From contig NZ_QVNU01000001.1 in the NCBI RefSeq assembly GCF_003545715.1, positions 1,419,962-1,483,961 of the forward strand: 64,000 nucleotides of DNA. Direction: 5' to 3'. The DNA comes from Taibaiella koreensis (GTDB lineage Bacteria; Bacteroidota; Bacteroidia; Chitinophagales; Chitinophagaceae). Made by a program: the position numbers and the translations under genes. The notes under the pieces are model-generated. The model had not been told where the DNA came from. It did no database searches and saw only the letters and a program-made list of their open reading frames with translations. How positions within the stretch are numbered: position 1 is the stretch's first letter; the number at the start of each line of letters is the position of its first letter. Below, piece by piece: positions 7,222-13,995 of the stretch.

Positions 7222-7866
7222 CTACTGCTTTTTGATGAGAAGATGCGTCGCGTTTTCCCCCGCCGTACTTTCTATTTCTTTATAGCCCAGCGCCGCCATA
7301 TCGATGCCGGAGAACAGATGTTCTCCCTCTCCAAGGAACACGGGTGATACAGCCAGGTGCAATTCATCTATATAGCCGGCCTCCAGGCATTGCCTTATCG
7401 TCGATACGCCGCCACCGATACGGATGTCTTTGCCCTTCGCGGCTTTCCTGGCCTGCTCCATAGCAGATCCGAGCCCGTCCGTCACAAAATAGAAGGTTGT
7501 TCCGCCTTTCATCTCCAGGGGTTCCCTTGCGTGATGCGTCAGAACAAATACAGGCACATGATAAGGCGGCTCTTCACCCCACCAGCCTTTCCACTCATCA
7601 TTGGGCCAGGGACCGCGAACAGGACCGAACATGTTTCGTCCCAGAACCCAGGCGCCGAGGTTATCAAAGGATCTTTCTGCAAACGCATTATCTGTTCCTT
7701 CTGTTCCGTCATCTTTGCCTTGCATCTTCCGGAACGCCTTTGTCGGGAAGAACCACTGATGCAGCTTCTCTCCTTTTATACCCAAAGGATTGGTCATATC
7801 CTGCTCGATACCTGCGCCGAATCCGTCCAGGGAAATGGAGAACGCGGCTACTTTGACTTTGCTCAT
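7222..7866 (-). CDS. Dihydrofolate reductase/RibD C-terminal-like family protein
   Basis: A 214-residue cytosolic protein of the RibD_C/DHFR-like fold, common in Bacteroidota and Actinobacteria as 'dihydrofolate reductase family protein'. It opens VAAFSISLDGFGAG, the first strand and substrate loop. It continues with LGRNMFGPVRGPWP, FVLTHHAREPLEMKGGTTF and the nucleotide-binding strand DIRIGGGVSTIRQCLEAGYI. It ends DELHLAVSPVFLGEG. These are the expected landmarks in order. ATG 7866 is chosen; 17 additional in-frame codons upstream do not match the family. True folate reductase activity is unlikely; NADPH-linked reduction of an unknown substrate is the family expectation. It stands alone. Confidence 0.88.
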   Translation of the reverse strand: MSKVKVAAFSISLDGFGAGIEQDMTNPLGIKGEKLHQWFFPTKAFRKMQGKDDGTEGTDNAFAERSFDNLGAWVLGRNMFGPVRGPWPNDEWKGWWGEEPPYHVPVFVLTHHAREPLEMKGGTTFYFVTDGLGSAMEQARKAAKGKDIRIGGGVSTIRQCLEAGYIDELHLAVSPVFLGEGEHLFSGIDMAALGYKEIESTAGENATHLLIKKQ

Positions 7867-8138
7867 ATTGAAATCGTTTTTGTTTAGGTTATCTCTTTGG
7901 ATACAAAGTTGGATCAAAAAAGCGAAGTTGCTACAGTGCAGATGCGACGATCTTGGGGGCCGGCTACGACAGCCAAGCGAAATGTTAGGAAGTGTCGCAG
8001 TGCCTTTTCAGTGCTGTATCAGAGTCCCGTTCCGGGCCTTTTACCTGCACTTTAAGTGAAACTAATGAAAAGTTTCTTAATCAAGATTAAGCAGTAAGGT
8101 ATTTCTGTTTTCCATCTTTGCTTTAAAAAGGAGGATAT

Positions 8139-8783
8139 ATGATAACAGGTAAAATAATTGCCGGGATCGCTATGCCTGATAGTGCTATCGCAAGGCAGGC
8201 GACGGAACTGTTGCGCGAACATGGTACTGCGCTCTTGTACAACCATTCTTTGCGCACCTTTCTCTTTGCCGCTTTACAGGGAAAGCAGCATAAAGTCCGT
8301 TACGATCCCGAGCTTTTATACATCAGCTCAGTGTTCCATGATCTGGGCCTTACGACGCATTACCGCAGCGAGGACAAGCGATTTGAAGTTGACGGAGCCA
8401 ATGCCGCAAGAGCCTTTCTTAAAGGCCATGGTATTGCGCCACAGCTGCTTCAGCTGGTCTGGGACGCCATTGCCTTGCACACCTCGCCGGGTATTGCCGA
8501 ATACAAAGAACCCGAAGTGGCCTTACTGAACTATGGCGTAGCGCTGGATGTGGTCGGAAAGGGTTACGATAGCTTGTCTGCAAATGATCGTGAGGAGATA
8601 CTGAATGCATTTCCCCGGCTGGGCTTGAAGACACATATTATCCCGGCCTTTTTTGAGGGCTTCAAGCATAAGCCACATACGACCTATGGCAGCATCAACG
8701 CAGATATTTGCGCCTGCATGATACCCGGATACCAAAGGCTGGATTTCTGCGAAGCCATACGGCAATCGCCCTGGGCCGAATAA
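8139..8783 (+). CDS. HD-domain hydrolase (cyanamide hydratase-like group)
   Basis: A 214-residue HD-superfamily metal hydrolase. The motif chain is visible: LYNHSLRTFLFAALQG (first His), then LYISSVFHDLGLT (the HD pair), then WDAIALHTSPGIAEY (further His), and ALDVVGKGYDSLS (C-terminal Asp region). This order matches the small HD proteins related to cyanamide hydratase and other uncharacterised HD domain proteins. The start is supported by an unusually strong ribosome-binding site, AAAGGAGGA, 6 nt before ATG, which is uncommon in Bacteroidota. A CATCTTTG sequence at about 8113 may be the -7 box. It is monocistronic and ends before the hairpin at 8869. Substrate unknown. Confidence 0.86.
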   Translation: MITGKIIAGIAMPDSAIARQATELLREHGTALLYNHSLRTFLFAALQGKQHKVRYDPELLYISSVFHDLGLTTHYRSEDKRFEVDGANAARAFLKGHGIAPQLLQLVWDAIALHTSPGIAEYKEPEVALLNYGVALDVVGKGYDSLSANDREEILNAFPRLGLKTHIIPAFFEGFKHKPHTTYGSINADICACMIPGYQRLDFCEAIRQSPWAE

Positions 8784-8868
8784 TTTAATGTGAAAAGGGC
8801 GACTTTGCTGCAGACGCCAGTGGCTTAAGAAAACCATTCGCGCCTGGCCATAGCTGGTTAGGCTATAG

Positions 8869-8905
8869 CGCTCCCTTGCTGCATCAGCGGCGGGGGAGCG
8901 TTTTT
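8869..8905 (+). terminator. Intrinsic terminator
   Basis: CGCTCCC (8869-8875) pairs with GGGAGCG (8894-8900). An inner GCTG/CAGC stem sits in the loop, and TTTTT follows. It lies 85 nt after the HD-domain gene. Confidence 0.75.
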
Positions 8906-9110
8906 ATGTTGGTTAAAGCATGCCAATATGGGCCTCCGGCGGGCGAAAATCGGGTGTTTTAACGGGGTGATTTTCCGTAAAAACACGCGCGTCCGATCCA
9001 TAGTTGTTGTGCAATTTTACAAGAGAATTATCGCCTTGCCGCTGCTTATAGTAGCGGTCTGCCGCGAGACGTTTAAACCAACCAACACGATAATTTTTAA
9101 ACCAATTTCT

Positions 9111-9611
9111 ATGGCAAAGCTATTCATCTTCATCCCATTTGAAGAAAATGAAGTGGACAAGAGCAAAGACCTTCCGGAGCAGGCAATTGAATTTGCCGGA
9201 ACGTTTGCAAAAATGTCGAATAAGCGGATCGGTGAAAACATTGACGCTGAAATAAGAGAAGGTATCGAGGTCGTATACCTGGACTCAGATTTTACGGTTA
9301 GTGCGGCAGATTATATCATTGTCTTTGCGCACGGCAGCAAAAACACAGCCGGTAAGCTGTATTCAAACGATCCCCAATTGTCCGTCGCTACCAGTATCGT
9401 GATCGATCAGCTCAAAGAAGCCCAGGCACAACGCGCACAGAAAATATTGTTTATGTGCTGTTTTAGCGCATTGGCCGGCCATGTAGCAGCGGCCTGGAAA
9501 GGTGAATACCGGAACCAGGTTGTTTATGGTGGCGATGCTGCTATTTCCAATTTATATTCCGCTACACGCACACAAATAAGGGCCTGTTGTAAAGCCCTTT
9601 TTCAGTTGTGA
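9111..9611 (+). CDS. Small caspase-like (clan CD) protein, function unknown
   Basis: A 166-residue protein with no signal peptide. It starts MAKLFIFIPFEEN, which an upstream open stretch to 8928 would only extend with unlikely residues. Two hydrophobic strands end in candidate catalytic residues. YIIVFAHGSKNTAG carries His74-Gly75, and KILFMCCFSALAGH carries Cys116-Cys117. A His-Gly after one strand and a Cys after the next is the signature layout of caspases, gingipains and CHAT proteases. It is far shorter than typical proteases, so it might be a minimal peptidase or a degenerate domain. It is followed within 80 nt by a small membrane peptide and a double-glycine leader peptide on the same strand. 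A link (for example leader cleavage) is possible but unproven. Confidence 0.6.
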   Translation: MAKLFIFIPFEENEVDKSKDLPEQAIEFAGTFAKMSNKRIGENIDAEIREGIEVVYLDSDFTVSAADYIIVFAHGSKNTAGKLYSNDPQLSVATSIVIDQLKEAQAQRAQKILFMCCFSALAGHVAAAWKGEYRNQVVYGGDAAISNLYSATRTQIRACCKALFQL

Positions 9612-9688
9612 ATCAATACGCGCACCTGAATATAAGGCGCCTGCTTACCGTATAGCTGTCATTGACAACAATTCAAAACGCAGCAGGC

Positions 9689-9823
9689 ATGAGCAATGAC
9701 TACTTTACCATCTCCAAAAGATGGTCCTGTGTCTATACAATGGCAGTAGCCGTCTGTACAATCATTGCGGTCATTTATACAAAGCCATTTCTACACACAT
9801 GTGCTGCCCTGTATATTCGGTGA
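9689..9823 (+). CDS. 44-residue putative membrane peptide
   Basis: A short frame from ATG to TGA. It has a single hydrophobic segment (VYTMAVAVCTIIAVIYT) between a polar N-terminus (MSNDYFTISKRW) and a short tail with Cys and His. It ends 6 nt before the leader peptide gene at 9830, which argues for translational coupling and is the main reason to list it. No family was recognised. It could be an immunity-type or accessory membrane peptide for the neighbouring precursor, or a chance frame. Confidence 0.35.
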   Translation: MSNDYFTISKRWSCVYTMAVAVCTIIAVIYTKPFLHTCAALYIR

Positions 9824-9829
9824 AAAAGG

Positions 9830-10072
9830 ATGTTTATGAAAAAACAAAACGTAAGAGTGGCGAAATTATCGTTGCAAAAGAAGACGATCATTAAGCTGCA
9901 GGCTTTTGATCCGACCAAGGTTGTTGGCGGTGCGCCTTTTACCAGCGTTCCCGCAGGGTGTGCTCCGGGATCTCCCTGCAACAATACGCGCAATCATGAG
10001 ACCTGCCGTTGCCAGCGTCTGACAGACAATTGTGTGAGCTTTGCGGTGAATACCGCTACGGCCTGCATCTGA
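9830..10072 (+). CDS. Cysteine-rich double-glycine leader peptide (class I lanthipeptide-type precursor family)
   Basis: An 80-residue peptide (or 78 if ATG 9836 is used). The leader KLSLQKKTIIKLQAFDPTK then VVGG matches the Bacteroidota precursor pattern KLxLxKxxIxxL...GG; cleavage would fall after Gly34. The 46-residue core has six Cys (44, 50, 59, 61, 68, 79) with many Thr, Ser and Asn, suitable for thioether or disulfide formation. A perfect GC-rich hairpin (10090-10125) follows the stop. The gene lies downstream of the caspase-like gene and the 44-residue membrane peptide. No lanthionine synthase or transporter is nearby, so processing enzymes, if any, must be encoded elsewhere. Confidence 0.72.
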   Translation: MFMKKQNVRVAKLSLQKKTIIKLQAFDPTKVVGGAPFTSVPAGCAPGSPCNNTRNHETCRCQRLTDNCVSFAVNTATACI

Positions 10073-10089
10073 TCCGGTAATAACTGTAT

Positions 10090-10125
10090 CTCATTGGCCC
10101 CGGTCATTACCCCGGGGCCAATGAG
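10090..10125. terminator. Strong GC-rich hairpin after the leader peptide gene
   Basis: CTCATTGGCCCCGG (10090-10103) pairs perfectly with its complement at 10112-10125 around an 8-nt loop. No T run follows, so it may act as an RNA 3' stabiliser or a weak terminator instead of a canonical one. Confidence 0.55.
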
Positions 10126-10387
10126 GTATAATGCCGTCCCGCAATGCATGTATGCTGTTCCGTTTTTACATCAATTCACAGTAATTAACACTGGTTAACA
10201 CGCAAATCGATCTGATGTCGGGATATTTGAGCTGATGGATTGAATTGGCTTCTTAGCCTGTTCGGTTATTGGTTATTTGGTTAAAACAGTTGCTCAATCC
10301 TGGGCAGCTTTTTTTATTCCGGTGCTTTCGCCCCGGATGCAAAAGAACCCTTGCCGGTAAGGCCGCTTGGCGCATCTTATATATCGC

Positions 10388-11317
10388 CTATGCCGGCACA
10401 GCCTTCTGTTTGTTGGGCAGGCTCACCATCACTTTTTTGAACAGGCTCTTGATCAGCGCGATCTCCTTTTGATAAGTGGTCTTTTTGCGGCAGGCAAAAT
10501 AAAGCGTATTGACCAGCCTGGGACTGCCTTCCCATACCAGTTTGATCTGGCCACTCTTTACTTCTTTACGGCAAAGGAAATCGGGTACTACGGCCAGCCC
10601 CTGGCCGCCCGTGAGGCACCTTACTATGGAGCTGAGATTCGGGACGATATAATTAGGCCTGAAATCGGGCTGATGGCCGAAATTCAGCTTCCAGAACCGC
10701 ATCAGGTGTTCCATATCGCCGGCAGTGCCATACCATTTCTGGCGCTTGAGCCAATCCTCTGCCGCCGCTTTATCTTTTTTCCGGAGTATCTGCCGGAAGG
10801 CCTGTTCATCAGTACCATTGCCGCCTACCAGCACAACCGTTTCGGAGGAGAATGCCTCATGCTCGATTGATGATGAAGTGCCCTTTTGCGGGGTAATGAT
10901 GAGGTCCAGGATACCTTTGTCGAGCTTGTCCAGCATTTCGGGGTATTCGCCAAAGCTGATGATCACATTGAACGGTAGCGAAGAAATATATTGTTCCAGC
11001 GTGATCTGGAACGTCTCAAAGCACATACCCACGCTGAGTGTAGGTGTATGCTGTTCCGTACTCCGCTGGAAATTCAGCTCCGCTTCTTCCAGCTTGGCCA
11101 GCCCGTCGGCAATCACGTTATACAATACCTTGCCCCGTTCGGTCGGTACCATCTTTCGCCCGGTACGGTCGAAGAGCTTATAGCCCACATAATTTTCGAG
11201 TGAGCTTAAATGCAGGCTTACCCCAGGCTGGGAGATGAACAGGGTTTCGGCTGCGCCGGTGAGTGTACCGGTCTTATAGATGGCTTTAAAGGTGCGGTAC
11301 CATTCAAGGTTGACCAT
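10388..11317 (-). CDS. LysR-family transcriptional regulator
   Basis: A 309-residue LysR regulator. The N-terminal HTH is clear: FKAIYKTGTLTGAAETLFIS, then QPGVSLHLSSLENYVGYKLF and DRTGRKMVPTERG. The rest is a periplasmic-binding-protein-like effector domain (TLSVGMCFETF; LIITPQKG; GLAVVPDFLC). It is transcribed divergently from mdaB across a 93-bp AT-rich gap containing -7 boxes for both directions. This is the classical layout for a LysR protein that controls the neighbouring genes, here a quinone/aldehyde reduction module. A redox or electrophile effector is plausible by context only. Confidence 0.93.
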   Translation of the reverse strand: MVNLEWYRTFKAIYKTGTLTGAAETLFISQPGVSLHLSSLENYVGYKLFDRTGRKMVPTERGKVLYNVIADGLAKLEEAELNFQRSTEQHTPTLSVGMCFETFQITLEQYISSLPFNVIISFGEYPEMLDKLDKGILDLIITPQKGTSSSIEHEAFSSETVVLVGGNGTDEQAFRQILRKKDKAAAEDWLKRQKWYGTAGDMEHLMRFWKLNFGHQPDFRPNYIVPNLSSIVRCLTGGQGLAVVPDFLCRKEVKSGQIKLVWEGSPRLVNTLYFACRKKTTYQKEIALIKSLFKKVMVSLPNKQKAVPA

Positions 11318-11339
11318 ATGAACTATTATTTTTCTGATG

Positions 11340-11347
11340 CAAAGGTA
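11340..11347 (-). promoter_or_regulatory. -7 element for the LysR gene
   Basis: Read on the minus strand the sequence is TACCTTTG, lying 22 nt upstream of the LysR start codon. Confidence 0.65.
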
Positions 11348-11383
11348 TAAATTATATTGTTTTTATAATAATAGTAACCGTCC

Positions 11384-11391
11384 TAATTTTG
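11384..11391 (+). promoter_or_regulatory. -7 element for mdaB
   Basis: TAATTTTG fits TAnnTTTG and lies 19 nt before the mdaB ATG. The AT-rich stretch between the two divergent boxes (11348-11383) is where a LysR dimer would be expected to bind. Confidence 0.65.
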
Positions 11392-11410
11392 CCTTGTAAA
11401 TCAAAAGCAA

Positions 11411-12037
11411 ATGAAAAATATACTCATTATCAATGGCGGTCAGCAATTCGAACACTCCGGCGGCCTGTTCAACAATACAGTGACCCGGGCAACAGCCGAT
11501 TTTTTTGCGCAAGCAGGCGACTATAATGTACAGATCACTAATGTAGAAGAAGGCTATGATCCGGATGCAGAGGTGCAAAAATTTGTGTGGGCCGATATCA
11601 TTATCTACCATACACCCATCTGGTGGTTCCAGGTTCCCTTTGCCTTCAAGCGTTACCTGGACGAGGTCTTTACGGCAGGTCATCAAAAAGGGATCTATCG
11701 CAGCGATGGGCGCAACATGGACAACCCCGGGATTAATTATGGTACCGGTGGTATGCTGCACGGCCGTCGCTATATGCTGACAAGCAGCTGGAATGCACCG
11801 GCAACAGCGTTTACGCTGCCAGGCGAATTTTTTAAGGAAAAAAGTGTGGATGAAGGACCGATGTTCGGCTTTCATCGTATGAATGCCTTTACCGGCATGA
11901 TACCACTGGAAAGCTTCCATTTTCATGATGTAGAGAAGAATGCCGATGTGCCCCGCGATATGATGCTGTACAGAAAGCACCTGGAACAGGTATTTGACAC
12001 CATAGCAGCAGAAAGCCGGGAGCGGCTTTGCGCTTAA
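11411..12037 (+). CDS. mdaB: NAD(P)H quinone oxidoreductase, MdaB family
   Basis: A 208-residue flavodoxin-fold FAD enzyme that reduces quinones by two electrons. Landmarks of the MdaB family are visible: KNILIINGGQQFEHSGG, DIIIYHTPIWWFQVPFAFKRY, LDEVFTAGH, GTGGMLHGRRYMLTSSWNAP and the Phe/His-rich end MFGFHRMNAFTGM. Length is normal. It heads a three-gene run with a YgiN-like monooxygenase (6 nt later) and an aldo/keto reductase (21 nt later), and is divergent from a LysR regulator. In Escherichia coli mdaB also pairs with ygiN, where quinone and quinol are cycled, so the pairing strengthens both calls. Confidence 0.9.
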   Translation: MKNILIINGGQQFEHSGGLFNNTVTRATADFFAQAGDYNVQITNVEEGYDPDAEVQKFVWADIIIYHTPIWWFQVPFAFKRYLDEVFTAGHQKGIYRSDGRNMDNPGINYGTGGMLHGRRYMLTSSWNAPATAFTLPGEFFKEKSVDEGPMFGFHRMNAFTGMIPLESFHFHDVEKNADVPRDMMLYRKHLEQVFDTIAAESRERLCA

Positions 12038-12043
12038 CCTTCA

Positions 12044-12346
12044 ATGAAAATAGCTATGAACATACATCTGACGGCCATTATCCGGAGCAAGCCGGCCTAC
12101 ATTGACAACGTAAAGGCTTTACTCGAAAATATGGTGCTGCATTCCCGGCAGGAAGCCGCCTGCCTGCAATACGATTTGCACCAGGGTACAGACGATCCGG
12201 CGCTGTTTACCTTTTACGAAATATGGGAAAACGCAGCTGCGCTGGAGCAGCACAATACGCAACCGTATATCCGTGCCTTTGCCGCTATAGCCGGCGAACA
12301 ATTGCAGGAACCGCCTGCGATCTATACCACAACATTGATCTCATAA
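12044..12346 (+). CDS. YgiN-like antibiotic biosynthesis monooxygenase (ABM) family protein
   Basis: A 100-residue ABM-fold protein (dimeric ferredoxin-like), the family of E. coli quinol monooxygenase YgiN. The typical progression is seen: NIHLTAIIRSKPAYIDNVKA, CLQYDLHQGTDDPALFTFYE then IWENAAALEQHN, and a YIRAFA helix. An alternative start at ATG 12056 would give a length closer to the family's usual 95. It lies between mdaB and an aldo/keto reductase in one apparent operon. It likely acts on a quinol or related aromatic, by analogy. Confidence 0.87.
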   Translation: MKIAMNIHLTAIIRSKPAYIDNVKALLENMVLHSRQEAACLQYDLHQGTDDPALFTFYEIWENAAALEQHNTQPYIRAFAAIAGEQLQEPPAIYTTTLIS

Positions 12347-12367
12347 ACAATCATAACAAAATAAGAT

Positions 12368-13381
12368 ATGGAATACAGGACATTGGGCGACACAACGCTG
12401 AAACTCTCAGCGATTGGTTACGGCGCTTTTGCCATCGGCGGCAATATGTGGGGCGGCAATGAGCAGAAGGACTCCGTAGCCGCAGTACAGGCTTCGCTTG
12501 ATCATGGCGTTACCACGCTGGATACCGCTCCTTTCTATGGGTTTGGCCTCAGCGAAGAAATGATCGGTGAAGCGATCAAAGGTCGTGACCGCAGTAAGAT
12601 CCAGCTCCTGACGAAATTCGGCCTGGTATGGGACGGCAGCAATGAAGGCAAGGGCCAGTTCTTTTTCGATGCAGACGACCAGGGACGGAAGGTGCCGGTA
12701 TACCGCTTCGCCGGCCGGCAGAGCGTGATCAGTGAGGTGGAGGCCAGCCTGAAGCGCCTGGGCACCGACTATATAGACCTGCTGCAGCTGCACTGGCCCG
12801 ATGCAACAACACCTATTGATGAAACGATGGAAGCCCTGGCTTTGCTTTTGCAGCAAGGGAAAATAAAGGCGGCCGGTGTGAGCAACTACGATCTGGCGCA
12901 AGTACAGGAAGCCCGGCAGACCCTCGCTATTGCCAGCAACCAGGTTTCGTATAGCATGCTGAACCGGGGCATCGAATCGTCGCTGGTACCCTATGCTTTG
13001 AAAAATAGCCTGGGTATTATTGCTTATAGTCCCATGGAGCGCGGCTTATTGACCGGGAAATATCTTACCGGCAACCAATTGAAGGCTGATGACCATCGTA
13101 ATGGCTATTTCGGGCAATTTGACCGGCAAAAAGTGCAGACCCTGCTGGGCACGATACATCCTATAGCAGAAAACAAAAACGTTACGCTGGCGCAGCTGGT
13201 CCTTCGTTGGACTACCTTACAGCCGGGTATTACTACAGTACTGGCCGGAGCCCGCAACGCGGCGCAGGCCAGTACCAATGCCGGGTCTATGGCATTGGAC
13301 CTGTCGACAGCAGAGCTGGCGGCTATTGGCCAAGCGCTGGCGGTACTGACTTTACCGGCCGTGGCAGCGCAAGGCGCCTAA
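12368..13381 (+). CDS. Aldo/keto reductase
   Basis: A 337-residue NADPH-dependent aldo/keto reductase with the TIM-barrel landmarks. These are YRTLGDTTLKLSAIGYGAFA, then LDTAPFYGFGLSEEMIGEAI (catalytic Asp and Tyr), QLLTKFGL (Lys), LLQLHWPDATTPIDETMEAL (His) and AAGVSNYDLAQV. YSMLNRGIE and AYSPMERGLLTGK follow. All four catalytic positions (Asp, Tyr, Lys, His) are present. It is the third gene of the mdaB run and is followed by a strong intrinsic terminator. The likely role is reduction of reactive aldehydes or ketones, alongside MdaB. Confidence 0.93.
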   Translation: MEYRTLGDTTLKLSAIGYGAFAIGGNMWGGNEQKDSVAAVQASLDHGVTTLDTAPFYGFGLSEEMIGEAIKGRDRSKIQLLTKFGLVWDGSNEGKGQFFFDADDQGRKVPVYRFAGRQSVISEVEASLKRLGTDYIDLLQLHWPDATTPIDETMEALALLLQQGKIKAAGVSNYDLAQVQEARQTLAIASNQVSYSMLNRGIESSLVPYALKNSLGIIAYSPMERGLLTGKYLTGNQLKADDHRNGYFGQFDRQKVQTLLGTIHPIAENKNVTLAQLVLRWTTLQPGITTVLAGARNAAQASTNAGSMALDLSTAELAAIGQALAVLTLPAVAAQGA

Positions 13382-13421
13382 GCTTTTTATGCGGACTTGA
13401 TCAAAAAGCACGACATTTGCA

Positions 13422-13458
13422 GGATACCGGGGAGTAGTTTTTCCGGTATCCTTTTTTT
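13422..13458 (+). terminator. Intrinsic terminator of the mdaB operon
   Basis: GGATACCGG (13422-13430) pairs with CCGGTATCC (13443-13451) and is followed by seven T residues. Confidence 0.9.
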
Positions 13459-13475
13459 CGACCGATAGATTGATT

Positions 13476-13988
13476 ATGACCTTTAAGCTGGAAACACCCC
13501 GACTGATCATCCGTTCTTTTATACCCGAAGATGAGGCGCCCTATATTGGTACCCATCTCGATCCTGTTGTGAATGTGTACCTGCCTGTTCGCAGCGCAGA
13601 ACAATACCATGAGCTTTTTCATCAGGCGATGGCGCAAGCAGATGCGCCCCTGAACCGTTGGACGATAGCGGACCGGGATAATAATGCGTTTATTGGCTCC
13701 TGTCTGCTGCGGGAGTTTGATCCGGGAACGACGCACACCATTGAGCTGGGCTATAGCCTGGCTGCGGACGCCTGGGGTAGGGGCTATGCCACCGAAATGA
13801 TCGCACGGATGATCGAATATGCTTTCTCATTGCCGCAAACCCATAAGCTGGTGGCGGTGACCGACCCGGATAATAAAGGCTCGCAAGCCGTATTGCTGAA
13901 AAATGGTTTCGTGTACCAGGGAGAAGTGCAGCGCTACGAAGATCTGCGGCTATCCTATTTTGAGTATATACCCGGAAGCGATAAGTAG
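13476..13988 (+). CDS. GNAT-family N-acetyltransferase (RimJ/RimL-like)
   Basis: A 170-residue acetyl-CoA-dependent transferase. It has the RimJ/RimL-type opening LETPRLIIRSFIPEDEAPY, a strand region ending HTIELGYSLA, the acetyl-CoA loop WGRGYATEMIARMIEYAF, and the closing VTDPDNKGSQAVLLKNGF. ATG 13476 is used; an in-frame TTG two codons earlier is less likely. It begins 18 nt after the preceding terminator's T run and is convergent with the TPR-LuxR gene, the stops being 7 nt apart. The substrate cannot be told from sequence; ribosomal protein, antibiotic or small amine are all possible. Confidence 0.9.
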   Translation: MTFKLETPRLIIRSFIPEDEAPYIGTHLDPVVNVYLPVRSAEQYHELFHQAMAQADAPLNRWTIADRDNNAFIGSCLLREFDPGTTHTIELGYSLAADAWGRGYATEMIARMIEYAFSLPQTHKLVAVTDPDNKGSQAVLLKNGFVYQGEVQRYEDLRLSYFEYIPGSDK

Positions 13989-13995
13989 CGCCGGA

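Noticed and set aside
7357-7887. 176-residue plus-strand frame opposite the reductase gene
   Set aside because: Shadow of the DHFR-like gene on the other strand; no motif.
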